Below are positions 1 through 9,122 of a stretch of DNA of 27,986 bases, piece by piece. The notes beneath the pieces are model-generated. The model ran no database searches. It was not told the DNA's origin and saw only the letters and a list, made by a program, of their open reading frames with translations. The position numbers were made by a program, and so were the translations under genes. The stretch is from NCBI GenBank assembly GCA_028694115.1, contig JAQUUB010000005.1, positions 1 through 27,986 of the forward strand, read 5' to 3'. The DNA is from Lachnospiraceae bacterium. Its GTDB lineage: Bacteria > Bacillota_A > Clostridia > Lachnospirales > Lachnospiraceae. Numbering within the stretch: position 1 is the first letter of the stretch; the number at the start of each line of letters is the position of its first letter.

Positions 1-1
1 T

Positions 2-127
2 CTTAATGCATATGTCCTTTATCACTACATAGAAGACAAACTACATATAAAGATTAACCCCTATCCTGGTACCACGGTAACAGAAGAAATGATGTTATCT
101 GCTATTACGAAAATTAAGGAGCATTAG
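2..127 (+). CDS. 3' end of a plus-strand gene (partial, unidentified)
   Basis: An open frame runs from the left edge to a TAG at 125-127 and gives the last 41 residues of a protein, ending in MMLSAITKIKEH. I do not recognise the family. The composition is ordinary for a soluble protein. It is the only plausible plus-strand gene in the window, and it converges on the surface-protein gene. The hairpin just downstream is followed by T-runs in both directions, which suits a shared bidirectional terminator and supports the idea that this is a real gene end. A chance open frame of this length is still possible. Confidence 0.45.
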   Translation, partial: LNAYVLYHYIEDKLHIKINPYPGTTVTEEMMLSAITKIKEH

Positions 128-135
128 AGCTTAGG

Positions 136-172
136 ATAAAAAGAGAGAACCGTCACAAAAGCAACGGCTCTC
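136..172. repeat. 37-bp direct repeat, copy 1
   Basis: These 37 bases, which form the terminator hairpin, recur without mismatch at 5511-5547. The two copies bracket the whole surface-protein gene and lie 5375 bp apart. The bases just outside the match differ. Confidence 0.9.
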
Positions 173-183
173 TCTTTATTTAT
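138..183. terminator. Bidirectional rho-independent terminator
   Basis: A stem of AAAGAGAG plus CCGT pairs with ACGG plus CTCTCTTT around a ten-base loop, with one mismatch. On the minus strand the stem ends in TTTTTAT, so it ends the surface-protein transcript. On the plus strand it is followed by TTTATTTATTTTTTTATTTT, so it can also stop the convergent gene. The terminator overlaps the surface-protein stop codon. Confidence 0.8.
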
Positions 184-3100
184 TTTTTTATTTTAAATGT
201 CTTTGTGATACTTCCTGTGAAGCTGCTGTTTTCTGCTGCAGTAATCACGATTTCCCATTTTCCTACTTTTATGTTTTTATTATAGGTTACGGTATAATCC
301 TGATTCTGTTTTAATAGTCTCTTTTTATAATACAGCTTAAAAGTTGGAGCAAGTGCATTTCCCGGGTAGGTCTGTGTTTTTAATTCTTTGACCGAAAAGC
401 CTTTTCCAAGAACAATTTTATTGATTTGGAAGTCTTTGATTACAGTTCCACTGTAGTTTCCTGTTCCTGTGATGAAAACGGCTGCTGTTTTTGCATTGGT
501 TATCGTACTTGCCTTGTAATTATTACTGTATGTCAGAGTGTAATCTTTATTTAACCTTAATTTTTTGCCTGCTTTGGATTTTACTACCACCTTAGGATTC
601 ACGGCACCACCAGAATAATTGACTGCGGCAATTTCGGCAATCTTTGCGGTACTAATATTTAATGGTTTGATTTTAAAGTAACAATCCTTAGTGCCCTTAT
701 TAGTTCCTTTTCCTTTCACAATTGCAATGGCTGTTCCTGCATTTACATTATTCTTATAGGATACGGTATAGTCCTTATTAAACTGTAATACAGTACCGGC
801 TGCATCTTTTACTGCCATGACAGGCGTCTTTTTTGTGCCATCATAGGTATAACCCTCGGATGGAATATTTGCACTAATTGACCATCCTGTCAGAATCTTT
901 GTGTTTGCAGGATAAATCTTAAAGCTTCCGGATTTTTTCCCCGTATAGTTATTGATTCCTTCGATTGTAAATTTTCCAGTTCCTGGTTTTTGGTTGTTTT
1001 TCAGACCAGTAATATTGTAATCCACGCCTTCTGCTAGTTGTTTTCCATTGTCCATTACAATGACTGATGGAGATTGTGCGGCGCTTGTAGCAACCACATC
1101 ATAAGCTTTAATGGAAGCACCTTTGATTGCTTTTGGTGTAATGGTAAAATTGATTTCCTTCGTTCCTTTATAAGCACCGATGCCGTAAACAACAGCTACT
1201 GCTGTATCTGTTCCAGCATTCCAATTATTACGGTAAGAAAGAATGTAATCTGCATTTTCAATTAATGGGACCTTGCCATTCATAACGATCAGCTTGGGTG
1301 TCACCATTTTTCCTGTGTAGACTTGCTTTTTCACTGCTTTTATCGTAGTGTCTGCAAGATCAATTGCATCACTATCCGTCTTTCCCATTACGACAATTTG
1401 GCAGGTTGCACTAGCACCACCAGACAGGCTTGCTGTAATCATTGCGGTTCCAGCTCCAATTGCAGTCACCGTTCCATTCTCTACGGCAGCAACCTTCTGA
1501 TTGCTGCTTGACCAGGAGATTGTTTGCTCTGTAGTAGCAGATGGTGTTGCTGACAGCTTCACAGTCTCCCCTTCCTCCATGGAAATTGATGTTTTATCAA
1601 GTGAAAGTGTGATGTCTGTTTCTGGTACATCTGGCGTAGAGGTAATTACACCGACGTAACCATCCCCATTTGCACACTGCTTACGATCTGCACTTTCTGC
1701 AGTTATCGTATAAACCTCTGTCTGACTGATTTCTGGAAGTTGTGAACTGGTAAACTGATGCTTTCCAGATTTCTCAATTTTCAGTGTTTTAACTGGCGTT
1801 TTTTCTCCTTTTAAATAGAAATTAATGGTAACCGGGAGCATCCCTGACCGCTCCCCAATGTCGATTGAGTCATAAGAAATCCAGGATATCCTCTCATCGT
1901 GTGGTACTGAAGAAGTCTGGAACGATAAAGAAGCTGTTGCGTAGGTTGCATAATACCCATATTCTGATTTTACATCTATCCCTTCAAAATATGGCATATA
2001 TTCGTAATAAATTGTACTGTCGGTTCCATCCAGAATATATCCATCTTTATCGGTCTTTTTCTTTGAAAGAACCTTGATATAACATCCCAAGTAATCTGTT
2101 GGAATTCCTGTCAAGGTAATCCGTATATCTCCACTACTATAGCTTGCAGATTTTACAGAACATCCACTGAGCTTATTTCCAAGCAAATCGTAGACTTCTA
2201 ATGTATAGAAATCATTTACCAATTTTAGAGCATCTGCATCGCTGACGTTTGAATTGTAAACCTTCTTATATTCACCCTTTAATTGATTTGACGTAATACA
2301 TACATTAAACTCCCCACTGCTGCTTCCATATGCTTTGCTGCGCTCTATATAGAATAAGTCATTGTTATAAACAGCAATATTCGGTTCAGCTATCAGCGTA
2401 TTGTTGCAAAAAATATTTAAAGAGTAATATCCGCTGGAAAGCATACTTCCAGTTCTCGTTCCAATAAGCTTCACACACTTTTTACCGTTATAAGTGGTTT
2501 CCTCTGCTGTTAATTTAACAGCAACATTTCCCTCTTTTGATTCCGATACCTGACCCAGATATGCCTCAAAATTTTGTGTTCTATCGGTCTGCTTCGGTAA
2601 GGTTATAGCAAAGTCAATCCTTTCAGAGTCTGTTGTTCTGATTGCATCATCTGAATGCAATATGTAAGACGGTAATTCGTCAATTCCATACCAATCGATT
2701 TCATCCCATACATTCTCTGTTCCTTTATAATTCTCTGTGTATATGATTTTTTTATAATAATTTATGTTATTCTCTGGTACAAAATCATTTCCCTGAAGAT
2801 CCTTCAGATTCAGATTTGCACATCCATTTGTGACCGTTCCTTCTGCAACAGCAAGCTGTTCACTACCATAATCCAAACCTGAATACAGCTTAATCGTTAC
2901 TTTCGTTTCATCCTTCACTTTTGAGCCAAATACTACCTTGTATTTATTTGTATCTCTACGATAATTATAATAATCAGAAAGAAATTGTCTGCTATCGTCA
3001 CGATAAGTAAATGTCTTGTTTTTACGGGCATCTACAAATTCAGAACCACTTTCACTGCCAATAGCTACGTTAAAAGTGCTTTTCTCTTTCCAATAGGTAT

Positions 3101-5390
3101 CCATCTCCAGTTTTTTTAACTGATACTGGTATTCATTGTTGTAAAGATGTTTCACACTACCCTTTTCAGAAATTACTTTTCCATCTTGTGTCTGGATTAC
3201 CGGCCATACCTTCTGTGGATCAATATTTGCTCCCTCCAGAGTCAGATAATAATACTCTCCTGAAATATTATTATTTGTACGCATATTTGAAATGACAGTC
3301 TTTTCTGAGATATGTACGGTTTTAGCAATGAGATACTCTTTTGCATCCTCTGTTTTAATGACCAAATTGTAATCCCCTGCAGCAAGTAATTTAAAAAAAC
3401 TCACAGTAGCATTGACCTTTATACTGTTCCATGATATCTGATCAAAATTATTTATATTAGAGAAGATCCCTTGATAACGGTAATCTAGTATTTCATCCTC
3501 TGATTTATAAGATCTATACTTAAAGCCATTCTTTCCTACTACAGTACCCTCCGCATTCTTTAATAGAATCTCTGCAACATCAGAATTACCAGGAATGTAA
3601 CCTTGAATTGATACTTCCTTTTCAGACGCATCTAAATAAGTGTCCTTTATCAGTCCCTCATCACCCACAAAAGTGATATTCCTGGTATCCGTCCACTGAT
3701 TTTCATAGCAGTCTGTAAGGCTCATTACCACTGGATAAGTCCCTGTTTCAATTTCAAGATCTGAAATCAGATAGCAATCATGACCATTGTGATCATCTAT
3801 TTGAGCCGTCTTTTTTACTCCATTAACAGACACGGTTAATGTATAGTCTCTTTTTGCGGGAAAATTGTTTGCCTCAAATAAAAATGGGTGTTTATCACCT
3901 ACCGCATAATACGTGTCTGCTGTGATACATTGAGTTTTACTCCCCAGCTGATTACTCTGCGTCTGCGTAATCCAACTGGTCTTACCACTCATACTGGCAG
4001 GCAGTTTAGCTTCTGTTATTGAATCAGATAACATAAAATTATAATCAAATTGCAAATTAGATTCATCCGTTTCATCAGTTTCCTCAATTTGAACAAGTTC
4101 TGATAAATCTGGCATTTTTGTTATTTTATTTCCAATCAGATTCACATGTTTTAGACTAGATAAATGCTCTATTTCAGATGCTGATGTCACATCCTGCCCT
4201 GTGATTTCCAAATCAGTAAGATTTGTCAGGTGCTCTACCCCCTTTAGTGACTGAACTGGTGTTGAAATTGAATCGTCCTGACTGGTTATTTTCAGCTGGT
4301 AGATTTCCTCTAATTCACTTTGTTTAATTGTATCTGATGGAATAGCAAGCTGACTTTTGATATTGTTAAAAATCTGCTCGTCAAAATCAGAAACTGAATA
4401 TGACTGATCTTTTTTTGCTGCTATCATAATAGATGTTCCTGTTACAAGTATTTTTTTCAAAAATCCTGTATATACTTTTACTTCTGGCTTAAGCTCCTTA
4501 CTCTCATCCTTTCCAAGAGAAATAGTTACATTATACATACCAGGAATTGGGTCCCCCGATTCATCGCACTTTTCTGAAGCAGGATACTCGTCTGTTCCAT
4601 CCGATACATAAACATTGTCATCAATTATAAATTCATCCTCTGGATTTAACACTTGGAATTCTATGTATGCATCTGTATAACCCGTTTTGACTGTAACATC
4701 TGTAAAAGAAATCCTTGATTGTGTTATGGGATAATTTGTTGTAAAAGTAGCTGGTTGTGTTATTTTATGGTAAATAGAACCATCCCAATAAAACAACTGA
4801 TAATAAATTGTGCTTATTGGCATAATTGGATTCAGATTAAAATGAATGATTCGTTCTTCCTTACCAACAACATGTTCCTCTTTATTTTTGTTCAATATTT
4901 TATATCCTATATTTCCAATTTTCTCTATCGCTTCCTCCGTCGGAAGATTGCCTTCTGAGTCACTATATAAAATATAGAAATTTTTTGCTTCATACTCCGT
5001 ACTATTAATACTTACCGTAATCTGTGCACCGTAGGAATATGGCTGTGCTGTTATTCCTCCAATTGGAATCTCCAGGGAATTCACATCTCCGGACAAAGCC
5101 TCTTCCTGACTTAATGTATCCTCTGATACGGTCTGATTCTTAGATACCGATACGTTTTCTGATACTATCTTATTTTCTGAATCCTGTTCACCGTCTGATA
5201 CAACCTCATTTTCTGAAGTTGTGTCCTCCTGTGGTTTCTCCACTTCCTGATTTCCTTGAATCGTTTTGTTTTCGGATACCATCTGATCATGAACAGATTC
5301 TGCAAAGGTAGGTACCTCCATACTGCTTGTTGCCAGCATTACCACCAATAAAAATAACGCCATCCCTCTTTTTAGCTTTTTTGCATTCAT
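180..5390 (-). CDS. Giant secreted surface protein (LRR, Big_2 and C-terminal beta-repeats)
   Basis: This 1736-residue protein starts with a signal peptide (about residues 1-31: Lys-rich start, hydrophobic core MALFLLVVMLA, likely cut after TFA). Residues 32-105 are low-complexity and rich in Ser, Glu and Asn with repeated SEN motifs, probably a stalk. A short leucine-rich repeat block follows at about 375-440. The middle 800 residues look like beta-rich extracellular modules I cannot name. A bacterial Ig-like Big_2 domain sits at about 1255-1335. The last 400 residues are five degenerate units of about 80 residues, each with a core like 'NKDYTVSYKNNVNAGTA..GKGTNKGTK..FKI'. There is no LPXTG or other sorting tail, so attachment may rely on the repeats. 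A likely role is adhesion or binding of a polymer, but no ligand can be inferred. The start follows AAAGGAGGAG; a TATAAT-like box lies at 5449-5454 with a poor -35. It is a paralogue of the gene at the right edge. Confidence 0.93.
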   Translation of the reverse strand: MNAKKLKRGMALFLLVVMLATSSMEVPTFAESVHDQMVSENKTIQGNQEVEKPQEDTTSENEVVSDGEQDSENKIVSENVSVSKNQTVSEDTLSQEEALSGDVNSLEIPIGGITAQPYSYGAQITVSINSTEYEAKNFYILYSDSEGNLPTEEAIEKIGNIGYKILNKNKEEHVVGKEERIIHFNLNPIMPISTIYYQLFYWDGSIYHKITQPATFTTNYPITQSRISFTDVTVKTGYTDAYIEFQVLNPEDEFIIDDNVYVSDGTDEYPASEKCDESGDPIPGMYNVTISLGKDESKELKPEVKVYTGFLKKILVTGTSIMIAAKKDQSYSVSDFDEQIFNNIKSQLAIPSDTIKQSELEEIYQLKITSQDDSISTPVQSLKGVEHLTNLTDLEITGQDVTSASEIEHLSSLKHVNLIGNKITKMPDLSELVQIEETDETDESNLQFDYNFMLSDSITEAKLPASMSGKTSWITQTQSNQLGSKTQCITADTYYAVGDKHPFLFEANNFPAKRDYTLTVSVNGVKKTAQIDDHNGHDCYLISDLEIETGTYPVVMSLTDCYENQWTDTRNITFVGDEGLIKDTYLDASEKEVSIQGYIPGNSDVAEILLKNAEGTVVGKNGFKYRSYKSEDEILDYRYQGIFSNINNFDQISWNSIKVNATVSFFKLLAAGDYNLVIKTEDAKEYLIAKTVHISEKTVISNMRTNNNISGEYYYLTLEGANIDPQKVWPVIQTQDGKVISEKGSVKHLYNNEYQYQLKKLEMDTYWKEKSTFNVAIGSESGSEFVDARKNKTFTYRDDSRQFLSDYYNYRRDTNKYKVVFGSKVKDETKVTIKLYSGLDYGSEQLAVAEGTVTNGCANLNLKDLQGNDFVPENNINYYKKIIYTENYKGTENVWDEIDWYGIDELPSYILHSDDAIRTTDSERIDFAITLPKQTDRTQNFEAYLGQVSESKEGNVAVKLTAEETTYNGKKCVKLIGTRTGSMLSSGYYSLNIFCNNTLIAEPNIAVYNNDLFYIERSKAYGSSSGEFNVCITSNQLKGEYKKVYNSNVSDADALKLVNDFYTLEVYDLLGNKLSGCSVKSASYSSGDIRITLTGIPTDYLGCYIKVLSKKKTDKDGYILDGTDSTIYYEYMPYFEGIDVKSEYGYYATYATASLSFQTSSVPHDERISWISYDSIDIGERSGMLPVTINFYLKGEKTPVKTLKIEKSGKHQFTSSQLPEISQTEVYTITAESADRKQCANGDGYVGVITSTPDVPETDITLSLDKTSISMEEGETVKLSATPSATTEQTISWSSSNQKVAAVENGTVTAIGAGTAMITASLSGGASATCQIVVMGKTDSDAIDLADTTIKAVKKQVYTGKMVTPKLIVMNGKVPLIENADYILSYRNNWNAGTDTAVAVVYGIGAYKGTKEINFTITPKAIKGASIKAYDVVATSAAQSPSVIVMDNGKQLAEGVDYNITGLKNNQKPGTGKFTIEGINNYTGKKSGSFKIYPANTKILTGWSISANIPSEGYTYDGTKKTPVMAVKDAAGTVLQFNKDYTVSYKNNVNAGTAIAIVKGKGTNKGTKDCYFKIKPLNISTAKIAEIAAVNYSGGAVNPKVVVKSKAGKKLRLNKDYTLTYSNNYKASTITNAKTAAVFITGTGNYSGTVIKDFQINKIVLGKGFSVKELKTQTYPGNALAPTFKLYYKKRLLKQNQDYTVTYNKNIKVGKWEIVITAAENSSFTGSITKTFKIKK

Positions 5391-5510
5391 TACCGATCTC
5401 CTCCTTTGAAAATAAAACCCAATACTAATACTTTACCATATTGTACCAATTATAGAAATGTATTTTGGTGCTATTTCACATATTAGTTGAACTATATTAG
5501 CATTCTTTCT

Positions 5511-5547
5511 ATAAAAAGAGAGAACCGTCACAAAAGCAACGGCTCTC
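5511..5547. repeat. 37-bp direct repeat, copy 2
   Basis: Exact second copy of the sequence at 136-172. Here it forms the terminator of the liv operon. Confidence 0.9.
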
Positions 5548-5550
5548 CCT
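5511..5550 (-). terminator. Terminator of the liv operon
   Basis: Read on the minus strand, GGGAGAGCCGT pairs with ACGGTTCTCTC (with mismatches) and is followed by TTTTTAT. It lies 41 bases after the livF stop codon and separates the liv operon from the surface-protein gene. Confidence 0.85.
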
Positions 5551-5590
5551 CAAATTATCTATTTATTTTATATAACACATATATTCCCCA

Positions 5591-6295
5591 TTACAAGCCA
5601 AGATATGCTTTTTTGACCTTCTCATCCTTCAATAATTTGTGTGCATCATCGCTCATTACGATACGGCCTGTTTCTAATACATAGGCACGATCCGCGATCG
5701 ATAATGCCATTTTGGCATTCTGCTCCACTAATAAAACGGTAATCCCCTGTTCATGTACTTCCTTTATAATTCGAAATATATCTTTTACCAATAATGGAGA
5801 AAGACCCATCGAGGGCTCATCCATTAAGATAATTTTAGGTTTACTCATAAGCGCACGACCTACTGCAAGCATCTGCTGCTCCCCACCAGAAAGAGTACCT
5901 GCAAGCTGCTTTCTTCGTTCCTTTAGTCTCGGGAAACGCTCAAAAACGGATTGAATACTAGCTTGCATTTCATCCTTATTGTTAAAAATATAAGCTCCCA
6001 TTTCAAGATTTTCCACAACGGTCATTCCTGGGAAAATGTGTCTTCCCTCTGGAACATGAGCCATTCCAAGTGTAATAATTTTACTTGGTTCTGTTTTAAT
6101 AAGATCGGCTCCATCATAGGTAATGGTTCCACTATCTGCTTTTTTAAGGCCTGTGATTGTATGCAGAATTGTGGTTTTTCCTGCTCCATTTGCACCGATT
6201 AAGGATACGATTTCTCCATCATTTACTTTCAAACTTACATCGTGTATTGCATGAATCGCTCCATATGATACATTTACATTCTTCATTTCCAACAT
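5591..6295 (-). CDS. livF: ABC transporter ATPase LivF
   Basis: One of the two cytoplasmic ATPases of an importer of the branched-chain amino acid (HAAT) class. The 234 residues match the usual LivF length. Walker A is GANGAGKTT at 34-42, the ABC signature is LSGGEQQ at 135-141, and Walker B is ILMDEP at 156-161, followed by the D-loop SMGLSP. The H-loop region is LLVEQN. LivF differs from LivG by its shorter length and the full LSGGEQQ signature, and both features are seen here. The start is one base after the livG stop and uses the GGAGGTGAGC inside the livG 3' end, so the two are translationally coupled. It is the last gene of the operon; a terminator follows. The true substrate cannot be read from the ATPase. 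Confidence 0.95.
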   Translation of the reverse strand: MLEMKNVNVSYGAIHAIHDVSLKVNDGEIVSLIGANGAGKTTILHTITGLKKADSGTITYDGADLIKTEPSKIITLGMAHVPEGRHIFPGMTVVENLEMGAYIFNNKDEMQASIQSVFERFPRLKERRKQLAGTLSGGEQQMLAVGRALMSKPKIILMDEPSMGLSPLLVKDIFRIIKEVHEQGITVLLVEQNAKMALSIADRAYVLETGRIVMSDDAHKLLKDEKVKKAYLGL

Positions 6296-6296
6296 A

Positions 6297-7106
6297 TCAG
6301 CTCACCTCCTCCATCGTTTCTTCATCCTCTTTTCCAAGATATGCTTCGATTACTTTTGGATTATTTGCTATCTCCTGTGGCGTCCCTTTTGCAATGGTTA
6401 CTCCATAGTCAATTACCTGTATTCTCTCACATATTTTCATAACGAGACTCATATCATGCTCAATCAGTAGTACCGAGATTTTAAAACGATTTCTGATATC
6501 GTTGATAATATCCAGGAGCTCTGCTGTTTCTGTCGGATTCATACCCGCTGCCGGTTCATCAAGTAAAAGAACCTTCATGCCTGTCGCAAGTGCTCTGGCA
6601 ATCTCTAGTCTCCTTTGCTGTCCATAAGGGAGATTTTCTGCAATGGCATCTGCCTGTTCTGCTAAATGAACAATTTCCAGAAGTTCTCTTGCTTTTTCAT
6701 CTGCTTCTGCCTCTTCTTTCCAATATTTTGGAAGTCGCAATACAGAGGTAAGGAGTGAACTCTTCATATGCATATTCATGGCTACTTTCACATTATCTAC
6801 AACACTCATTTTCTTAAATAGCCTGATATTCTGAAAAGTTCTTGCAACTCCTGCTGCCACCACCTGATGCGTTTTTTTGCCATTCATTCGAACTCCATTT
6901 AGATAATAGGAGCCTTCCGTAGGCTGATAAACACCTGTTAACATATTAAAAACGGTTGTCTTACCTGCACCATTTGGTCCTATTAATCCAACAAGCTCGC
7001 TTTCCCCAATTTCCAAGCTAAAATCATCGACTGCCTTTAAACTACCAAATATGATTCCTAAGTTCTGTGCTTTTAAAACAGGATCCTTTTTTTCTGAGTT
7101 ACTCAT
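6297..7106 (-). CDS. livG: ABC transporter ATPase LivG
   Basis: Second ATPase of the HAAT-type importer, 269 residues. Walker A is GPNGAGKT at 43-50. The signature is the degenerate LPYGQQRRLEIARAL typical of LivG. Walker B is LLLDEPAAGMNP, and the C-terminal half carries the LivG-like VLLIEHDMSLVM stretch. The C-terminus ends in an acidic tail (KEDEETMEEVS). The start codon lies inside the 3' end of livM with an eight-base overlap, and the ribosome site GGGGGTGA is also within livM, so the genes are coupled. LivG and LivF would form the ATPase heterodimer beneath LivH and LivM. Confidence 0.95.
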   Translation of the reverse strand: MSNSEKKDPVLKAQNLGIIFGSLKAVDDFSLEIGESELVGLIGPNGAGKTTVFNMLTGVYQPTEGSYYLNGVRMNGKKTHQVVAAGVARTFQNIRLFKKMSVVDNVKVAMNMHMKSSLLTSVLRLPKYWKEEAEADEKARELLEIVHLAEQADAIAENLPYGQQRRLEIARALATGMKVLLLDEPAAGMNPTETAELLDIINDIRNRFKISVLLIEHDMSLVMKICERIQVIDYGVTIAKGTPQEIANNPKVIEAYLGKEDEETMEEVS

Positions 7107-8121
7107 TTACTTCACCCCCTGTTTTCTTCTTTAATAATTCACCATTTCTAATTTTTTGTAGTATTCTGACTAATGAAAATTCCCATTTACCAAAAATACC
7201 GCCGGGTCTGAATATCATAACAAATACTAACACTACGGAGTAAGCAAGCATACGATAGCTTGCAAACTGTCTCATTGCTTCTGGTAGTGCAGAAAGGAAT
7301 GCAGCTCCTATGATAGATCCTGTAAGGGAACCTGATCCACCGATAATAACTTCTGTTAATAGCTCCGCTGAATAATTAAAGTTGAAGTTTGTTGGTATCA
7401 TTGCTGTCATATAATGTGCATACATAGCTCCACCTACTCCTGCAAAAAAAGCGGAAATTGTAAAAGTAAGCACCTTATAGAAAGTAACATTAATTCCACT
7501 TGCCGCAGCAGCAATATAGTCTTCTCGAATTGCCATTACGACTCTACCAAACCGGCTTCTCACATACATATACATCATTGTCACACAGATGACCATAACC
7601 CAGAAGCACCAGTAGAAATCGGATAGCTTAGCAATACCACTCATGGTACGACCGCCTCCTGTAATTTCAAAATTACAAAATGCTACTCGAATTATTTCTG
7701 CAAATGCTATGGTTACAATAGCAAGGTAATCGCCTTTTAACCGAAGTGCTGGAATTCCTACCGCAACACCAGTAATAGCAGCCGCTATACCCCCTGTTAA
7801 TAATGCAATGATAAATAATAAAATATTTGGAAGACCTACATTTGCCAAAGCATTTGTTACAATTGCAGAAGAATAGGCACCTACTGATAAAAATCCTGCA
7901 TGGCCTAGAGAAAACTCACCCATAAAGCCTACCAGGAGATTTAGAGAAGCCACAAGAACAATGGTATAACAAGCCGTTGTACAGATTCCTTTTATGTAAG
8001 TAGTTTTAACTCCAAAAAATTGTGTTTGAAACATAAATGCGAATAAAAGAAAAACGATTATAATTGCTATGAAATTAATGATATAGGCTTTAATTTTGTT
8101 TTTTGGATTCATTGACTTCAT
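7099..8121 (-). CDS. livM: ABC transporter permease LivM
   Basis: Membrane subunit of the HAAT importer, 340 residues, highly hydrophobic with about nine to ten predicted spans. The family core GFMGEFSLGHAGFLSVGAYSSA is present near residues 65-85, and the cytoplasmic coupling region EDYIAAAASGINVTFYKVLTF follows later. The TGGGRTMSGI stretch is usual between spans. The C-terminus is basic (FSLVRILQKIRNGELLKKK). The chosen ATG has GGTGA close upstream, just after the livH stop; an in-frame ATG three codons inside is less well placed. The gene pairs with livH to make the translocation pore. Confidence 0.94.
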   Translation of the reverse strand: MKSMNPKNKIKAYIINFIAIIIVFLLFAFMFQTQFFGVKTTYIKGICTTACYTIVLVASLNLLVGFMGEFSLGHAGFLSVGAYSSAIVTNALANVGLPNILLFIIALLTGGIAAAITGVAVGIPALRLKGDYLAIVTIAFAEIIRVAFCNFEITGGGRTMSGIAKLSDFYWCFWVMVICVTMMYMYVRSRFGRVVMAIREDYIAAAASGINVTFYKVLTFTISAFFAGVGGAMYAHYMTAMIPTNFNFNYSAELLTEVIIGGSGSLTGSIIGAAFLSALPEAMRQFASYRMLAYSVVLVFVMIFRPGGIFGKWEFSLVRILQKIRNGELLKKKTGGEVNE

Positions 8122-8129
8122 CTTCTCAC

Positions 8130-9017
8130 CTACACTTTCTCTCCAACATTTTTTCCTAAAATACCAGATGGTTTTACTAACAGTACAATAATCAGAATGC
8201 TGTAGGTAATTGCTTCATACCATCCAGGAGAAACATATACTTTAACAAATATTTCTATTAATCCAACAATAATACCACCAAGCATTGCTCCAGGTATAAT
8301 TCCTATTCCACCAAGAACTGCTGCAATAAATGCCTTTAGTCCCATCATGGATCCCATATCTGTCGTACTTCTAGGATAGGTCGAGCAGTACATGAGTGCA
8401 GCTACCGCTGCGAGTCCTGAACCAATTGCAAAGGTAACTGTAATAATTCGATTTACATTAATACCCATTAAAGTAGACGCTACTTTATCCTGTGGAACAG
8501 CTCTCATTGCTTTCCCAAGTTTTGTCTTTTTAACAAATCCTTGTAAAGCGATCATAATAAATAGTCCTATTCCAATGGTTAATAAATATTTTAATTGTAA
8601 TTTTGCTCCCAAAAAATCTACTGATCCAAGATCAAATATCTGGGTTACCGATTTGGGACTTGCCCCAAACAGGAGCATTGCCAGGTTTTCAAGAAATACA
8701 CTCATTGCAAGTGCTGTAATCAGTGCAGACATGGAGCCTGCCCCTCTCACGGGTCTATATGCAATTACTTCAACAGCTACCCCCACACTAACACAGGTTA
8801 TGATTGCTAAGATGACTGCAAGCCACGCTGGCATTCCATAATTAACCATCATTGGAACCGTATAAAACAACGTATATGCACCTACCATAATAAAATCGCC
8901 ATGTGCGAAATTAATCATACGAATAATTCCATATACCATTGTGTATCCAAGTGCGATTAAAGCATAAATTGCCCCCTGATTTAATCCATTGATGATACTT
9001 TGAATGAATAAAGACAC
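8130..9017 (-). CDS. livH: ABC transporter permease LivH
   Basis: Membrane subunit partner of LivM. I place the start at GTG 9017, giving 295 residues that begin VSLFIQSIINGLNQGAIYALIALGYTMVYG, the classic LivH N-terminus. The motifs GYTMVYGIIRMINFAHGDFIMVGAY and the coupling stretch AVPQDKVASTLMGINVNRIITVTF support the call. A longer open frame begins at an ATG at 9077, but that ATG lies in the loop side of an 11-bp hairpin, adds 20 non-family residues and has no ribosome site. The GTG has GGTGG six bases upstream. About eight membrane spans are expected. Confidence 0.92.
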   Translation of the reverse strand: MSLFIQSIINGLNQGAIYALIALGYTMVYGIIRMINFAHGDFIMVGAYTLFYTVPMMVNYGMPAWLAVILAIITCVSVGVAVEVIAYRPVRGAGSMSALITALAMSVFLENLAMLLFGASPKSVTQIFDLGSVDFLGAKLQLKYLLTIGIGLFIMIALQGFVKKTKLGKAMRAVPQDKVASTLMGINVNRIITVTFAIGSGLAAVAALMYCSTYPRSTTDMGSMMGLKAFIAAVLGGIGIIPGAMLGGIIVGLIEIFVKVYVSPGWYEAITYSILIIVLLVKPSGILGKNVGEKV

Positions 9018-9058
9018 TTTTATCCACCATCCTCTCCATTTTTTCGATTGTAAAACAA

Positions 9059-9084
9059 ATGCGGCATGGCTTTCCATGCCGCAT
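9059..9084 (-). terminator. Hairpin between livJ and livH (leaky terminator or stabiliser)
   Basis: An 11-bp perfect stem, ATGCGGCATGG with CCATGCCGCAT, encloses a four-base loop. On the minus strand it is followed by TTTGTTTTA, a broken U-tract. It lies between the binding-protein gene and the permease gene, where such structures often keep the upstream binding-protein message more abundant than the membrane genes. Confidence 0.75.
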
Positions 9085-9122
9085 ATTTTTGTAACTTAGT
9101 CCATACATACTTCTTTATTTCA

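Noticed and set aside
180..1400. Possible CRISPR or DNA tandem array in the surface gene
   Set aside because: The periodicity is about 240 bases, diverged, and in frame: these are protein repeats, not short direct repeats with spacers.
8392..8841. 149-codon plus-strand frame opposite livH
   Set aside because: It is antisense to a clear permease gene, has no ribosome site, and its composition mirrors the hydrophobic codons of livH. The same holds for the plus-strand frames opposite pxpA (11328-11696), the DUF4392 gene (15352-15750) and the GH13 gene.
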